A DNA stretch of 64,000 nucleotides from Croceicoccus marinus (GCF_001661675.2 NZ_CP019602.1:310001-374000), one strand, 5' to 3'; positions 18,045 to 26,784 are shown, counted from the stretch's first letter. Translations and numbers: made by a program. The notes: generated by a model from the letters alone, not told the origin.

Positions 18045-18944
18045 TTACATCTCGTCCACGGCCTTGCTGACCAGCACGTTCACCGCAACGCGGCGGTTCT
18101 GCGCCTTGCCTTCGGGCGTGGAGTTGTCGGCCATCGGATCCGCCTCGGCCATGCCGGTCGGGGTCAGCATGCGATAGGGCTTCCAGCCGCAAGCCTGCTG
18201 CAGGTGGTTCACCACCCGTGCCGCGCGCTTCTCGCTCAGCACCTGGTTGATTTCCTGGCTGCCGGTGGAGTCGGTATAGCCCACGACCAGCAGCAGCGCG
18301 TTTTCCATGGCATCGGCCTGGCTGGCGGTGCTGCACAGCAGGGCCTTGTCCTGTTCGGACAGATTGTACTTGCCGGTGTCGAAATTGACGTTGGTGACGT
18401 TCTTCACATTATACTTGTCGATGTCGCCGAAACGACCACGCAGGGCTTCGGTCGCGGCCGCGTTCTGCTGGATCGCAAGCTCGTTCTCGCCAAAGCGCTG
18501 GTCGGTGGCGTTGTAGATCATGTTGGCGGTCTTGAGATCCTTGGTCTTGAGATCGATCTCACCCGCGACTAGGCCGCCGTCCCACTGCATCGTCTCGATC
18601 GAGACGGGCAGGCCGTTCAGCAATTCGTTCGCTGCCAGCCTGTCCTTGTTCAGGCCGAGGAAGCCGCCGCTCGACTTGATGCGGGTTTCGTCCGTCACGG
18701 TCAGCACGGTCTTGGTGCCGTCTTCGGCGGTGATCTGGATGCGGTCGCCGCTGCGTGCGGAGATGATGCCTTCCATATCGGGACCGCGGGTCATTTCCGA
18801 CATCGCGGGCATCTGGGGACCATAGGTGGTGCTCAGCGTGTCGCCCTGCGGCGCGGGCTGCTCCTGCGCGGCCAGACCCGACATGGGCAGTGCAAGCGAG
18901 GCCACCAGCAGCATGGCTTTGGAACGTTTGGTAAGGGCATTCAT
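18045..18944 (-). CDS. OmpA-family outer-membrane/peptidoglycan-associated protein
   Basis: 299 residues from the ATG at 18942-18944, which has AAGGAG eight bases before it; a GTG three codons upstream overlaps that signal. The signal peptide ends GLAAQ. The middle (about 55-150) is a beta-rich region with GDRIQITAEDGTKTVLTVTDETRIK, resembling small OB/SH3-like periplasmic domains. The C-terminal OmpA domain (about 190-299) contains VNFDTGKYNLSEQDKALL, VGYTDSTGSQEINQVLSEKRA and NRRVAVNVL, which bind peptidoglycan. It is a single gene between the xyl operon and tRNA-Val, ending in a strong terminator. The role is probably envelope anchoring; porin activity is unlikely without a barrel. Confidence 0.85.
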   Translation of the reverse strand: MNALTKRSKAMLLVASLALPMSGLAAQEQPAPQGDTLSTTYGPQMPAMSEMTRGPDMEGIISARSGDRIQITAEDGTKTVLTVTDETRIKSSGGFLGLNKDRLAANELLNGLPVSIETMQWDGGLVAGEIDLKTKDLKTANMIYNATDQRFGENELAIQQNAAATEALRGRFGDIDKYNVKNVTNVNFDTGKYNLSEQDKALLCSTASQADAMENALLLVVGYTDSTGSQEINQVLSEKRAARVVNHLQQACGWKPYRMLTPTGMAEADPMADNSTPEGKAQNRRVAVNVLVSKAVDEM

Positions 18945-19384
18945 ACAGGTCACTCCTTCGGTTCGTTCAGCCGGCCATCGCGTTGTAACGGGCGTGAAGC
19001 CCGATCCCCCCGTGATGCATTGCCCGGCAATCTGATCTCTTCACCCCTCGAAAAAAAGGCGCACGACATTGCTGCCGTGCACGAGCGCTTAAGCTGGTGT
19101 TTACATTATGCTTGCCGCTTGATGAACAGCCTTTGCAGGGACGGGCGCGGAATGGTCGGTTCGACCGACCGGTGCGACGAATTGAGGCGAGATGATGGCA
19201 TGATTGTGCAAAAGCACGTCCCTGCGATGCGGTTTCGAGCGGGGATGTAGGGGCGGCGGGACGGACCGATCGATGGCGAAAAGCGTGCTTCAAGTTCGGA
19301 TTGCGGCGCGATGTCGGTCGATACGGAGATATGCCGGTCAGCAAAGCATCCATCCCATCCCAGTCCTGGCGGCGATGGAGCGGA
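18945..19384. other. Gap without a supported gene
   Basis: 440 bases between the OmpA-like start and tRNA-Val. The part next to 18945 carries the ompA promoter region. An A-tract (seven A at about 19050) and several short GC-rich dyads are visible, but no open frame on either strand resembles a protein family, and I see no RNA gene. Confidence 0.4.
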
Positions 19385-19459
19385 TGGTGGGCGCGGCAGG
19401 GATTGAACCTGCGACCCCACCCGTGTGAAGGGTGTGCTCTACCACTGAGCTACGCGCCC
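19385..19459 (-). tRNA. tRNA-Val (anticodon CAC)
   Basis: The minus strand folds as a complete 75-base tRNA with encoded CCA. The acceptor is GGGCGCG/CGCGCCC, the D-stem GCTC/GAGC, the anticodon stem CACCC/GGGTG with loop TTCACAC (anticodon CAC), and the T-arm GCAGG-TTCAATC-CCTGC. The discriminator is A. No duplicated 3' end is seen nearby, so there is no sign of an integrated element at this tRNA. Confidence 0.97.
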
Positions 19460-19568
19460 GCTGACGTCAGGAGGGGACCAGAATCACCCTTGCGTCGGCA
19501 GAGGCGCGCCTTTGCCAGAGCGTGAAGCCGTTGACAAGCACCCCGTTACCGGTAGAGGCCCGAACCCC

Positions 19569-19910
19569 ATGACCGAAGAGAACAACTCGCCCGATTCCGC
19601 GCCCGAAGCGGCGCCCCAGGATGCCGCTCCCGCCAAGGCAGGACCCGACGTGCCGCCCGATCATCTGGCGATCGATCCGCGCAGCCCGCATTTCGATGGC
19701 GATGTGCTGCGCCGCGGCGTGGGCATCCGCTTCAAGGGCACGCAGCGCACCAATATCGAGGAATATAGCATTTCCGAAGGCTGGGTGCGCGTGCAGGCGG
19801 GCAAGACGATGGACCGCAAGGGCCGTCCGCTGACCATCAAGCTGAACGGCCCGGTCGAAGCATGGTTCGAGGATCTGGGCGAGGACGCTCCGGTCGCGAA
19901 AGCCGGCTGA
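19569..19910 (+). CDS. DUF3297 family protein
   Basis: 113 residues from the ATG at 19569; a longer upstream frame lacks a ribosome-binding site. The N-terminal 30 residues are rich in Pro, Ala and Glu and probably flexible. The conserved core PPDHLAIDPRSPHFD, RGVGIRFKG, NIEEYSISEGWVRV and MDRKGRPLTIKLNGPVEAWFE is the DUF3297 domain, widespread in proteobacteria and of unknown function. It has no signal peptide. It lies just upstream of der, 61 bases apart. Confidence 0.85.
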   Translation: MTEENNSPDSAPEAAPQDAAPAKAGPDVPPDHLAIDPRSPHFDGDVLRRGVGIRFKGTQRTNIEEYSISEGWVRVQAGKTMDRKGRPLTIKLNGPVEAWFEDLGEDAPVAKAG

Positions 19911-19971
19911 CCGGCCACAAAGCCTGCGCAATTGTGTTGCAAGGCGGCGTGATAAGCGCCACCTGACAGCC

Positions 19972-21351
19972 ATGCTACCCCAAGTCGTGATCATCGGACG
20001 CCCCAATGTGGGCAAGTCGACCCTGTGGAACAGGCTGGTCGGCAAGAAGCTCGCGCTGGTCGACGACCAGCCGGGGGTGACGCGCGACCGCCGTTTCGGC
20101 GATGCCGAGCTGCTGGGGATGAAGTTCCAGATCGTCGACACCGCCGGGTGGGAAGACGACGATCCCGCCAGCCTGCCGGGCCGCATGCGCGCCCAGACCG
20201 AGGCAGCGCTGGTCGGCGCGGCGATGGCGCTGTTCGTGATCGATTCGCGCGCCGGGCTGACCCCGCTCGATGAGGAAATCGCCCGCTGGCTGCGCGGGCA
20301 GAGCGTGCCTGTGGTGCTGGTCGCCAACAAGGCCGAGGGCAAGGCGGGCGACGCGGGCCTGTACGAAAGTTTCGCGCTGGGCTTTGGCGATCCCGTCGCG
20401 CTGTCGGCCGAGCACGGCGAAGGCGTGGCCGATCTGTTCGAGGCGATGCTGCCGATCCTGGATCCGCTGCAGCCCGAAGAGGAAATCGCGGAAGAGGACG
20501 ACGGCGAGGAAAGGCCGCTCGGGCCGCTGAAGCTGGCCATCGTCGGGCGGCCCAACGCGGGCAAGTCGACGCTGATCAACCGGCTGCTGCAGGAAGACCG
20601 GCTGCTGACGGGGCCCGAGGCGGGGATCACCCGCGATTCGATCACGATCGACTGGCACTGGACCGATCCGCGCACCGACGAGCCGCGCGCGGTCAAGCTG
20701 ATCGACACCGCGGGCATGCGCAAGCGCGCCCGCGTAATCGACAAGCTTGAGCGCATGGCGGTGGCCGATGCGCGCCACGCGGTCGATTTCGCCGAGGTGG
20801 TGGTGCTGCTGCTCGACGCGACGCTGGGGCTGGAGCACCAGGACCTGAAGATCGCCGCCCATGCGGTCGAGGAAGGCCGCGCGCTGATCATCGCGATCAA
20901 CAAGTGGGACGTGGCGGCGGAGCCTTCGTCGCTGTTCAACGGCATCCGTGCCGCGCTGGACGAAGGTCTGGCGCAGGTGCGCGGCGTGCCGCTGGTGGCG
21001 GTGAGCGCGCGGACCGGCAAGGGCACCGACCAGCTGCTGCAGGCCGCATTCGACATTCGTGACCAGTGGAACCGGCGCGTGCCGACCGCGGGGCTGAACC
21101 GCTGGTTCGACGATGCGATGGCCGCCAACCCTCCGCCCGCGCCCGGCGGCAAGCGGATCAAGCTGCGCTATATCACCCAGGTCGGCGCACGCCCGCCGCG
21201 CTTCGTGATCTTCGGCACAAGGCTGGACGAGCTGCCCGAAAGCTATCGCCGATATCTGGTGAACGGCATCAGGCGGGAACTGGGCTTTGGCGCGGTGCCG
21301 GTGCGGCTGATGCTGCGCAGCGCCAAGAACCCCTACGCCACCAAGGAGTAG
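19972..21351 (+). CDS. der: Ribosome-associated GTPase Der (EngA)
   Basis: 459 residues with two consecutive GTPase domains and a C-terminal KH-like domain, the unique Der layout. The first P-loop is GRPNVGKST (about 8-16) with DTAGW and NKAE. The second is GRPNAGKST (about 191) with DTAGMRKRARV and NKWD. The KH-like tail includes GKRIKLRYITQVGARPPRFVIFG. Der acts in assembly of the 50S ribosomal subunit. An acidic linker (EEEIAEEDDGEE) separates the G domains. It is essential in most bacteria. Confidence 0.97.
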   Translation: MLPQVVIIGRPNVGKSTLWNRLVGKKLALVDDQPGVTRDRRFGDAELLGMKFQIVDTAGWEDDDPASLPGRMRAQTEAALVGAAMALFVIDSRAGLTPLDEEIARWLRGQSVPVVLVANKAEGKAGDAGLYESFALGFGDPVALSAEHGEGVADLFEAMLPILDPLQPEEEIAEEDDGEERPLGPLKLAIVGRPNAGKSTLINRLLQEDRLLTGPEAGITRDSITIDWHWTDPRTDEPRAVKLIDTAGMRKRARVIDKLERMAVADARHAVDFAEVVVLLLDATLGLEHQDLKIAAHAVEEGRALIIAINKWDVAAEPSSLFNGIRAALDEGLAQVRGVPLVAVSARTGKGTDQLLQAAFDIRDQWNRRVPTAGLNRWFDDAMAANPPPAPGGKRIKLRYITQVGARPPRFVIFGTRLDELPESYRRYLVNGIRRELGFGAVPVRLMLRSAKNPYATKE

Positions 21352-21364
21352 GCGGCGCAGGCCG

Positions 21365-21769
21365 TCAGGGTCCGTCCCGGCAATAGCGGATCATCTCGGG
21401 CGAATTGAGATGGGCGCGCAGCGTTTCGCTGCCTTCGGACCAGCGTGCGGCGGGATCGTCGCGCAACGCGCAGACCAGCGCCAACGCCTCGGCATTTTCG
21501 GCCAGCGCGTGATAGGCGGGAAGGCCGAGCACCGATACGTCCTGTCCGCGGATCCGCCCGTCGACGCGGCCCACGAAATCCTGTTCGGGACCGCTGACGA
21601 TCAGCGCGCCAGTCTCGGGATCGGTTGCTGTTTCGGTCGGGGCATCGGCGGTGAAGGCCAGCCAGATCGCCGCGACGACGGTGATGGCCAGCAGGGTCAT
21701 GGCCAGGATCATCGCCGCCCGGAAGCGCTTCTGCCGCCGAATCTTCAGCGGTTCGCCGATGGATGTCAC
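21365..21769 (-). CDS. Small single-span membrane protein, unknown
   Basis: 134 residues. A short basic N-terminus (KIRRQKRFR) is followed by one membrane helix (AMILAMTLLAITVVAAIWLAF, about 19-39), then about 90 soluble residues, predicted outside the cytoplasm by the positive-inside rule. No cysteine pair or catalytic motif is visible. It is convergent with der (13 bases between stops). I do not recognise a family. Confidence 0.6.
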   Translation of the reverse strand: MTSIGEPLKIRRQKRFRAAMILAMTLLAITVVAAIWLAFTADAPTETATDPETGALIVSGPEQDFVGRVDGRIRGQDVSVLGLPAYHALAENAEALALVCALRDDPAARWSEGSETLRAHLNSPEMIRYCRDGP

Positions 21770-21841
21770 AGCGCGCCCGTCCGGATCATCGCAGCAGCGT
21801 CCAGCACACGGTTCAACGCAAGCGCCAGCTCACGCCCCGGC

Positions 21842-22345
21842 TCAGGCCTTGTAGCCCGGGCCTTCGTCTTCGCCGGCAGGCTTGCTCTGCAGCTGGACGT
21901 AATTGTGCAGGCCCATGCGCTCGATCATCTCGAACTGCGTCTCGAGGAAGTCGACATGCTCTTCCTCGCTTTCCAGGATGCGCTCGAAGATTTCGCGGCT
22001 GACATAGTCGCGCACCTTCTCGCAATATTCGATGGCATCGCGCAGCAGCGGGATCGCCTCCATCTCGAGCGCGAGATCGGCGCGGAGAATCTCCTCGACC
22101 GTCTCGCCCACCTTCAGCTTGTGGATCGCCTGGAAGTTGGGCAGCCCGTCGAGGAACAGCACGCGTTCGGCCAGGACGTCGGCGTGTTTCATCTCGTCGA
22201 TGGACTCGTGGCGCTCGTACTCGGCCAGGCGGCGCACGCCCCAGTGGTGCAGCGTGCGGTAATGCAGCCAGTACTGGTTGATCGCCGTCAGCTCGTTGGT
22301 GAGTGCCCGGTTCAGGTACTCGACGACTTTGGGGTCGCTCTTCAT
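21842..22345 (-). CDS. bfr: Bacterioferritin
   Basis: 167 residues. The four-helix ferritin fold has the ferroxidase ligands in LTNELTAINQYWLHYR (Glu 18), HESIDEMKHADVLAERVLFLDG (Glu 51, His 54) and ILESEEEHVDFLE (Glu 127, His 130). Met 52 in DEMKHA is the haem-binding position. It stores iron as a 24-mer in the cytoplasm. The ferredoxin gene bfd lies 136 bases upstream on the same strand, the standard partner that reduces and releases the iron. Confidence 0.95.
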   Translation of the reverse strand: MKSDPKVVEYLNRALTNELTAINQYWLHYRTLHHWGVRRLAEYERHESIDEMKHADVLAERVLFLDGLPNFQAIHKLKVGETVEEILRADLALEMEAIPLLRDAIEYCEKVRDYVSREIFERILESEEEHVDFLETQFEMIERMGLHNYVQLQSKPAGEDEGPGYKA

Positions 22346-22481
22346 CGCGAAGATCCTTGCTTTCGAATGTCCGATTAGGATCGGTCATTGCGAAGCGGGG
22401 CTGCGCTTGCAAGCATAAACGCCTGTTGCGAGGCGTTCGAAGTAGCAGGATGCGGGTGGCTGCGCGAAAGGCTGGCGGCGA

Positions 22482-22655
22482 TCACGCCGCGCAGGCGCGC
22501 TCTTCCATGCAGATGTCGGCCGCTTCGTCGAGGCACTGGCGGCACTGCGGCTCGACCCCCATGCAGCGATAGACCTCTTCCGCGTCGCCGGAACAGCAGC
22601 GGGCGGCTGCCCGCAGATCGCCTTCGCGAACGGCGTTGCAGATGCAGATGATCAT
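22482..22655 (-). CDS. bfd: Bacterioferritin-associated ferredoxin
   Basis: 57 residues read directly from the minus strand: ATG at 22653-22655, stop at 22482-22484. It starts MIICICNAVREGDLRAA and has the four [2Fe-2S] cysteines in the Bfd spacing (Cys 4, Cys 6, Cys 38, Cys 41, with EPQCRQC). It also has five extra cysteines (20, 21, 31, 49, 55). Bfd binds bacterioferritin and supplies electrons to release stored iron. It is followed by bfr and preceded by possible iron-responsive dyads. Confidence 0.92.
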   Translation of the reverse strand: MIICICNAVREGDLRAAARCCSGDAEEVYRCMGVEPQCRQCLDEAADICMEERACAA

Positions 22656-22707
22656 CGTTGAATGGCCCTCTCTATCCTGGCGGTCTGTCCGGTCGAATCA
22701 CATCTAA

Positions 22708-22722
22708 TGCGAACTGCTCTCA
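22708..22722. promoter_or_regulatory. Possible Fur-type box upstream of bfd
   Basis: TGCGAACTGCTCTCA resembles the classic Fur inner dyad TGAGAAT-ATTCTCA at 10 of 14 informative positions and lies 53 bases before the bfd start. A second dyad, TTGC...GCAA (22735-22751), is close by. Iron control of bfd/bfr is expected, but in alphaproteobacteria Fur, RirA or Irr could do it, and the match is imperfect. Confidence 0.3.
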
Positions 22723-22892
22723 AAAGCAATAGCGTTGCGAGTGAATTGCAAGAGCGGGGAATGCCGGCAGGGCGGAGTGTTTCACAGGTCACCACGAACG
22801 AGGGGATTTGAGGAATATTGCCTTGGATTAACCCAAAATTAGGTTTGAACGCCAAGATTGGGGGTCGATTGAAATGTTCAGGGGGATTCTTG

Positions 22893-23612
22893 GTGCGCGT
22901 TCTCGCATTGGCTTCACAGAAGGGTGGGTCCGGCAAGACCACGCTGTCCGGCCATCTGGCCGTTCAGGCCCAGCGCGCCGGCGCCGGCCCGGTCGTGCTT
23001 ATCGACATCGACCCTCAGGGATCGCTGGCGGACTGGTGGAACGAGCGCGAGGATGAATTTCCCGCCTTCGCCCAGACCGCCGTCGCCCGCCTGGCGAACG
23101 ACCTTGCGATGCTTCGGCAGCAGGGCTTCAAGCTGGCGGTGATCGATACGCCACCCGCGATCACCATGGCGATCCAGTCGGTGATCTCGGTCGCGGAACT
23201 GGTGGTGGTTCCGACCCGGCCCAGCCCGCACGACCTGCGCGCCGTGGGCGCGACCGTCGACATCTGCGCGCGTGCCAACAAGCCGCTTGTGTTCGTGGTG
23301 AACTCGGCGCTGTCCAAGGCGCGGATCACGTCCGAAGCGGCTGCCGCGCTGGCGCAATACGGCACCGTCGCGCCGGTGGTGCTGCATCACCGCACCGATT
23401 TCGCCGCGTCGATGATCGATGGCCGCACCGTGATGGAAATCGATCCGCACGGCCGTTCGGCGCAGGAGATGGAGCAGCTCTGGTCCTTCCTGGCCGAGCG
23501 TCTGGAAAAGAATTTCCGCCGCAATGTCTTTGCCGGGCAGCAGGGTGCCGCGCCCGTGATGGGCACACCGCGCACGGGCGGCGGTTTCGGCCGCCGCGCG
23601 GCTGGATCGTGA
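22893..23612 (+). CDS. ParA-family ATPase
   Basis: 239 residues from a GTG at 22893 preceded by AGGGGGA; a TTG one codon earlier is an alternative, and a longer frame from 22818 lacks support. It has the deviant Walker A KGGSGKTT (10-17), Walker A' IDIDPQGSLADWW and Walker B VIDTPPAITM, typical of ParA/MinD/MipZ-like ATPases. The C-terminus carries TDFAASMIDGRTVMEIDP. No parB or parS lies nearby, so this is not the chromosomal partition pair. It is followed 10 bases later by an unknown gene and then a SPOR protein, suggesting a role in placing an envelope or polar protein. That role is inference. Confidence 0.85.
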   Translation: MRVLALASQKGGSGKTTLSGHLAVQAQRAGAGPVVLIDIDPQGSLADWWNEREDEFPAFAQTAVARLANDLAMLRQQGFKLAVIDTPPAITMAIQSVISVAELVVVPTRPSPHDLRAVGATVDICARANKPLVFVVNSALSKARITSEAAAALAQYGTVAPVVLHHRTDFAASMIDGRTVMEIDPHGRSAQEMEQLWSFLAERLEKNFRRNVFAGQQGAAPVMGTPRTGGGFGRRAAGS

Positions 23613-23622
23613 TCGGGAGGCT

Positions 23623-24351
23623 ATGATGAACGGAATCACCATGGACGCCATGCCTTCGAGCCTGCTCGCCAAGAAGGGTGCGGCCAAGCCGGCCATGCGC
23701 CGCCAGTCGCAGGTTCAGCAAGCCGGTTTCGGCAGCAATGCCAACGGCCTGTCGGGCTGGCTGACCGGCGCAGAGGACGATTGCGGCTGGAACGACATGG
23801 GCGACACGCCCGCGCCGAGCGCCGGCGGCAGCGTCATCGGTCTGACACCGGTCAGCGGCAAGGCCGATTCGCTCTATCTGCACGCCAGCGGCGACGATTG
23901 GGACGAGGCCGAGGGCTATGACGAGGACCAGCGGGCCGAGCCCGGCTGGACGCCGGCGCCGGTCGCGGCCGCGAATCCGGTCGGCGCGATGCAGAGCCGC
24001 CTGCGCGAAGCCGCGGTGCCCGCACCGCAACCCGCCTTTGCCGACGGTTCGGCAGCCAGCTTCGAGCAGCCTGCCTTCACCCGCCCGGACCCAGCCATCG
24101 AAGACGCCGAATCGCCGGTCGGCCTGCTGGGCCATGTCCGCGCGATGCTGGTGCATCTGGGCGCGATGATCTTTGGCCGCGGCCCCGTGCTGGTGGTGCA
24201 TCCCGATCACGCGCTGCGCGAAAAGCTGTCCAACGCCGCCGCCCGCGAGGGTTGCAGCGAGGTCGAGATCGCCGAACGCGCGATCCTCCGCTATGTCGAC
24301 ACCGCGCCCAGAACCGGCTTTACGTCGTCGCATGTGATGGGCAACGCCTGA
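23623..24351 (+). CDS. Unknown protein between ParA-like ATPase and SPOR protein
   Basis: 242 residues, starting MMNGITMDAMPSSLLAKK; the second ATG (23626) has better spacing to GGGAGG. The first 150 residues are low-complexity, rich in Ala, Pro, Gly, Asp and Glu, and probably disordered. Then comes a hydrophobic segment (LLGHVRAMLVHLGAMIFGRG) and a compact C-terminal domain: VVHPDHALREKLSNAAAREGC and VEIAERAILRYVD. The last part has the beta-helix-helix look of ribbon-helix-helix proteins. I do not recognise the family. Its position suggests it links the ATPase to its cargo. Confidence 0.6.
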   Translation: MMNGITMDAMPSSLLAKKGAAKPAMRRQSQVQQAGFGSNANGLSGWLTGAEDDCGWNDMGDTPAPSAGGSVIGLTPVSGKADSLYLHASGDDWDEAEGYDEDQRAEPGWTPAPVAAANPVGAMQSRLREAAVPAPQPAFADGSAASFEQPAFTRPDPAIEDAESPVGLLGHVRAMLVHLGAMIFGRGPVLVVHPDHALREKLSNAAAREGCSEVEIAERAILRYVDTAPRTGFTSSHVMGNA

Positions 24352-24376
24352 CCGCCAAAGGATAGGTAAGGACGCA

Positions 24377-25783
24377 ATGATGAAGACCCGTATCCGCCGC
24401 AAGGCCCTGCTGATCGCGCTTGCCGGCGCGACTGCCGCGGCGCTGCCCGTGGCCGCCCCCGCGCGCGACAATGCCCAGAAGGCGGAAGCGGCGCTGGCCA
24501 GGGAAAATGCCGACAAGGCGGTATCCTATGCCGAGCGGGCGGTGATCGAGAATCCGCGCGATCCGGAAACCCGCGTGCTGCTGGGCCAGGCCTATCTCAA
24601 GGCGGGTCGCCTGATGTCGGCCCGCGATTCGCTTGCGGCTGCGGTGGAACTGGGCGATGCCAGCCCGCGCACCGCGCTGATGCTGGCGCTGGCGCAGGTC
24701 GGCGCGGGCGAACCGCGCCTTGCCATCGGCACCATCAACATGCAGGGCAGCGCGATCCCCGCTGCCGACCGCGGCCTGGCGCTGGCTCTGGCGGGCGAGA
24801 CCGCGCGCGGGGTGGAGGTCATCTCGGCCGACATCCGCGCGGGCAACAACACCCCCAAGTCGCGCCAGAACCTGGCCTATGCCTATGCCCTGGATGGCCG
24901 CTGGCGCGAGGCGCGCGCCATGGCGGCACAGGACGTGCCCGCCGACCAGATCGGCGACCGCATGACCGAATGGGCCAGCACGGCTCGTCCCGACCTTTAT
25001 GCCCAGCGCGTCGCCGCGTTGGTAGGCGCAGAAGCGGTCGAGGATCGCGGCATGCCGCAGCAGCTTGCGCTGGCCAATTCGGCGCCCATCCCGGTTCAGC
25101 AGCCCGCACCGCGGATGGCGGCCGCGCCTGAGCCCGAGCCGGCTTCGAAGCCCGCCCCGGTCGCGGTGGCCGAAGCGCAGTTGGACATTGCCGAGCTGCC
25201 GCCGGTGCAGCAGCAGGCCCGGCCTGCGGCCCCGACGAACAGTTCGACCGTGTCGCTTGCCGTGGTGCAGCCTGCGCCAGCCGCGCCGTCCTCGCGCGGG
25301 AGGCCCATGCCTGTGGCGGTCGCATCGCTGCCTCCCAGTTCGGCTGCCGCGCCCGCGCCAGCCGCGAAGCCCGCTGCCGAGCCGGTGCGCGTGGCTGCAG
25401 CCCCTGCGCCTGCGCCGAAACCTGCGGCCAAGCCCGCTGCAAAGCCCGCCCCGAAGCCTGCTGCCAAGCCGCAGCTGCCCGTTCCGGCGGCGCGCGGCAC
25501 GCATGTCGCGCAGCTCGGCTCCTATGCCAGCCCCGAGGCGGCGGAGGCCGGCTGGAAGGTGTTCCAGTCGCGCTATGCCAATCTGAAGGGTGCGCAGCCG
25601 GTCATCACCAAGGCGACCGTCGACGGCAAGGATTACTGGCGCGTTGCCGCCGGCGGGTTCGACCGCCAGGGCGCGAACGCCATGTGCTCCGCCGTGAAGG
25701 CAAGCGGCAATGGCTGCATCCCGATTGCGCAGGCGAATGGCGGCCGCGGCCCGAACAAGGCGCGGCTGGCCACGGTCGACTGA
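24377..25783 (+). CDS. TPR and SPOR domain protein, exported
   Basis: 468 residues. The signal peptide is RRKALLIALAGATAAALPVAAPARD. TPR-like helical repeats cover about 25-210 (ALARENADKAVSYAERAVIENPRDPETRVLLGQAYLKAG). A Pro/Ala/Lys-rich linker (about 220-370, many PAPAPKPAAKP units) spans the periplasm. A C-terminal SPOR domain (about 372-445, THVAQLGSYASPEAAEAGW and KDYWRVAAGGF) normally binds denuded peptidoglycan at division sites. It is third in the ParA-like operon and ends in a clear terminator, so the trio looks like a cell-envelope positioning module. Confidence 0.8.
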   Translation: MMKTRIRRKALLIALAGATAAALPVAAPARDNAQKAEAALARENADKAVSYAERAVIENPRDPETRVLLGQAYLKAGRLMSARDSLAAAVELGDASPRTALMLALAQVGAGEPRLAIGTINMQGSAIPAADRGLALALAGETARGVEVISADIRAGNNTPKSRQNLAYAYALDGRWREARAMAAQDVPADQIGDRMTEWASTARPDLYAQRVAALVGAEAVEDRGMPQQLALANSAPIPVQQPAPRMAAAPEPEPASKPAPVAVAEAQLDIAELPPVQQQARPAAPTNSSTVSLAVVQPAPAAPSSRGRPMPVAVASLPPSSAAAPAPAAKPAAEPVRVAAAPAPAPKPAAKPAAKPAPKPAAKPQLPVPAARGTHVAQLGSYASPEAAEAGWKVFQSRYANLKGAQPVITKATVDGKDYWRVAAGGFDRQGANAMCSAVKASGNGCIPIAQANGGRGPNKARLATVD

Positions 25784-25803
25784 TTGATCGCTTCCTTGGG
25801 GAT

Positions 25804-25834
25804 GGGGCGCTGCAGTGATGCGGCGCCCCTTTTT
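25804..25834 (+). terminator. Intrinsic terminator after the SPOR gene
   Basis: GGGGCGC (25804-25810) pairs with GCGCCCC (25823-25829), followed by five T (25830-25834). The tesB stop codon overlaps the end of the T-run on the other strand, so the same stem may serve both convergent genes. Confidence 0.8.
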
Positions 25835-26736
25835 CATTCCGCCTTCGGTTCGATCACGCGCATCAGTCCCTCCTGCGCGGTAGAGGCGATCAGCTGGCCA
25901 TCGCGCGTGAAGAACAGGCCGCGCCCAAAGCCCCGCGCATCGCCCGACCACGGCGAATCAAGTGCATAGAGCACCCAGTCATCGATCCGCGCATCGGCAT
26001 GGAACCAGATCGCGTGATCCAGGCTGGCCGCCCGAAAGCCGCCGCGCCACCAGGCCCGGCCATGCACCGCCATCGGCGCCGATAGCAGCCCGTAATCCGA
26101 GATATAGGCAAGCACGAGCCGGTGCATCGCCGGATCGGCGGGCAGCGGCGCCTTCATCCGGAACCAGAAATAGGCATGGCCGCGATCGTTCAACCTGCCG
26201 TCGGGCGAAATGGGCGGCATGCGGATTTCATAGGAACGGTTGCGGCGGAACGCGGCCATCGCCTTGATCGGACGGCCCAGGCGGTTCATCACCTCTTCCT
26301 CGGTCTCCAGATCCTCGGGCATGCGCACGTCGGGCATAGGCATCTGGTGCGACAGACCGTCTTCTTGCCGGTGGAACGAGGCGGTGAGGTTCAGGATCGG
26401 CACCCCGTTCTGCGCCGCGATCACGCGGCGGTTCGAAAAGCTGCCGCCGTCGAAATCGCGCGCGACCGAAAACTCGATGCGATAGTTCTCGTCCCCGCCG
26501 CGCAGGAAATAGGCGTGGAGCGAATGGGGGCGGCGTGACGGGTCGACCGTGTTCTGCGCAGCGGCCAGCGCCTGCGCGACGACCTGTCCGCCATAGATGC
26601 GTCCTACTCCGCCGGGCTTGCGATGGCCCAGGAAATGGTTGTCGGTCTGCTGGTCCAGGGTCAGCAGGCGCACGGTGGCGGCGATCTTTTCCTCGTCGCT
26701 CATCGTGTCGGGCAGGGGGTTCTCGTCGTCTTCCAT
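25834..26736 (-). CDS. tesB: Acyl-CoA thioesterase II
   Basis: 300 residues from the ATG at 26734-26736; an in-frame ATG 11 codons later gives 289 residues, closer to E. coli TesB (286). Both starts have weak ribosome-binding signals. The double-hotdog fold is shown by YGGQVVAQALAAA, HSLHAYFLRGGDEN, ASLDHAIWFHA (catalytic Asp) and ASTAQEGLMR (catalytic Gln). It hydrolyses acyl-CoA to free acid and CoA in the cytoplasm. It lies downstream of hppA, separated by a terminator-like hairpin. Confidence 0.92.
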   Translation of the reverse strand: MEDDENPLPDTMSDEEKIAATVRLLTLDQQTDNHFLGHRKPGGVGRIYGGQVVAQALAAAQNTVDPSRRPHSLHAYFLRGGDENYRIEFSVARDFDGGSFSNRRVIAAQNGVPILNLTASFHRQEDGLSHQMPMPDVRMPEDLETEEEVMNRLGRPIKAMAAFRRNRSYEIRMPPISPDGRLNDRGHAYFWFRMKAPLPADPAMHRLVLAYISDYGLLSAPMAVHGRAWWRGGFRAASLDHAIWFHADARIDDWVLYALDSPWSGDARGFGRGLFFTRDGQLIASTAQEGLMRVIEPKAE

Positions 26737-26784
26737 GCTGTGCGCATGGCCCCGCACGGCCTGTCCGTCAATTCCCGCACATGC

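Noticed and set aside
25250..25490. Repeated Pro/Ala/Lys codons in the SPOR gene as a possible CRISPR or repeat array
   Set aside because: Irregular low-complexity linker coding sequence; no constant repeat with unique spacers.
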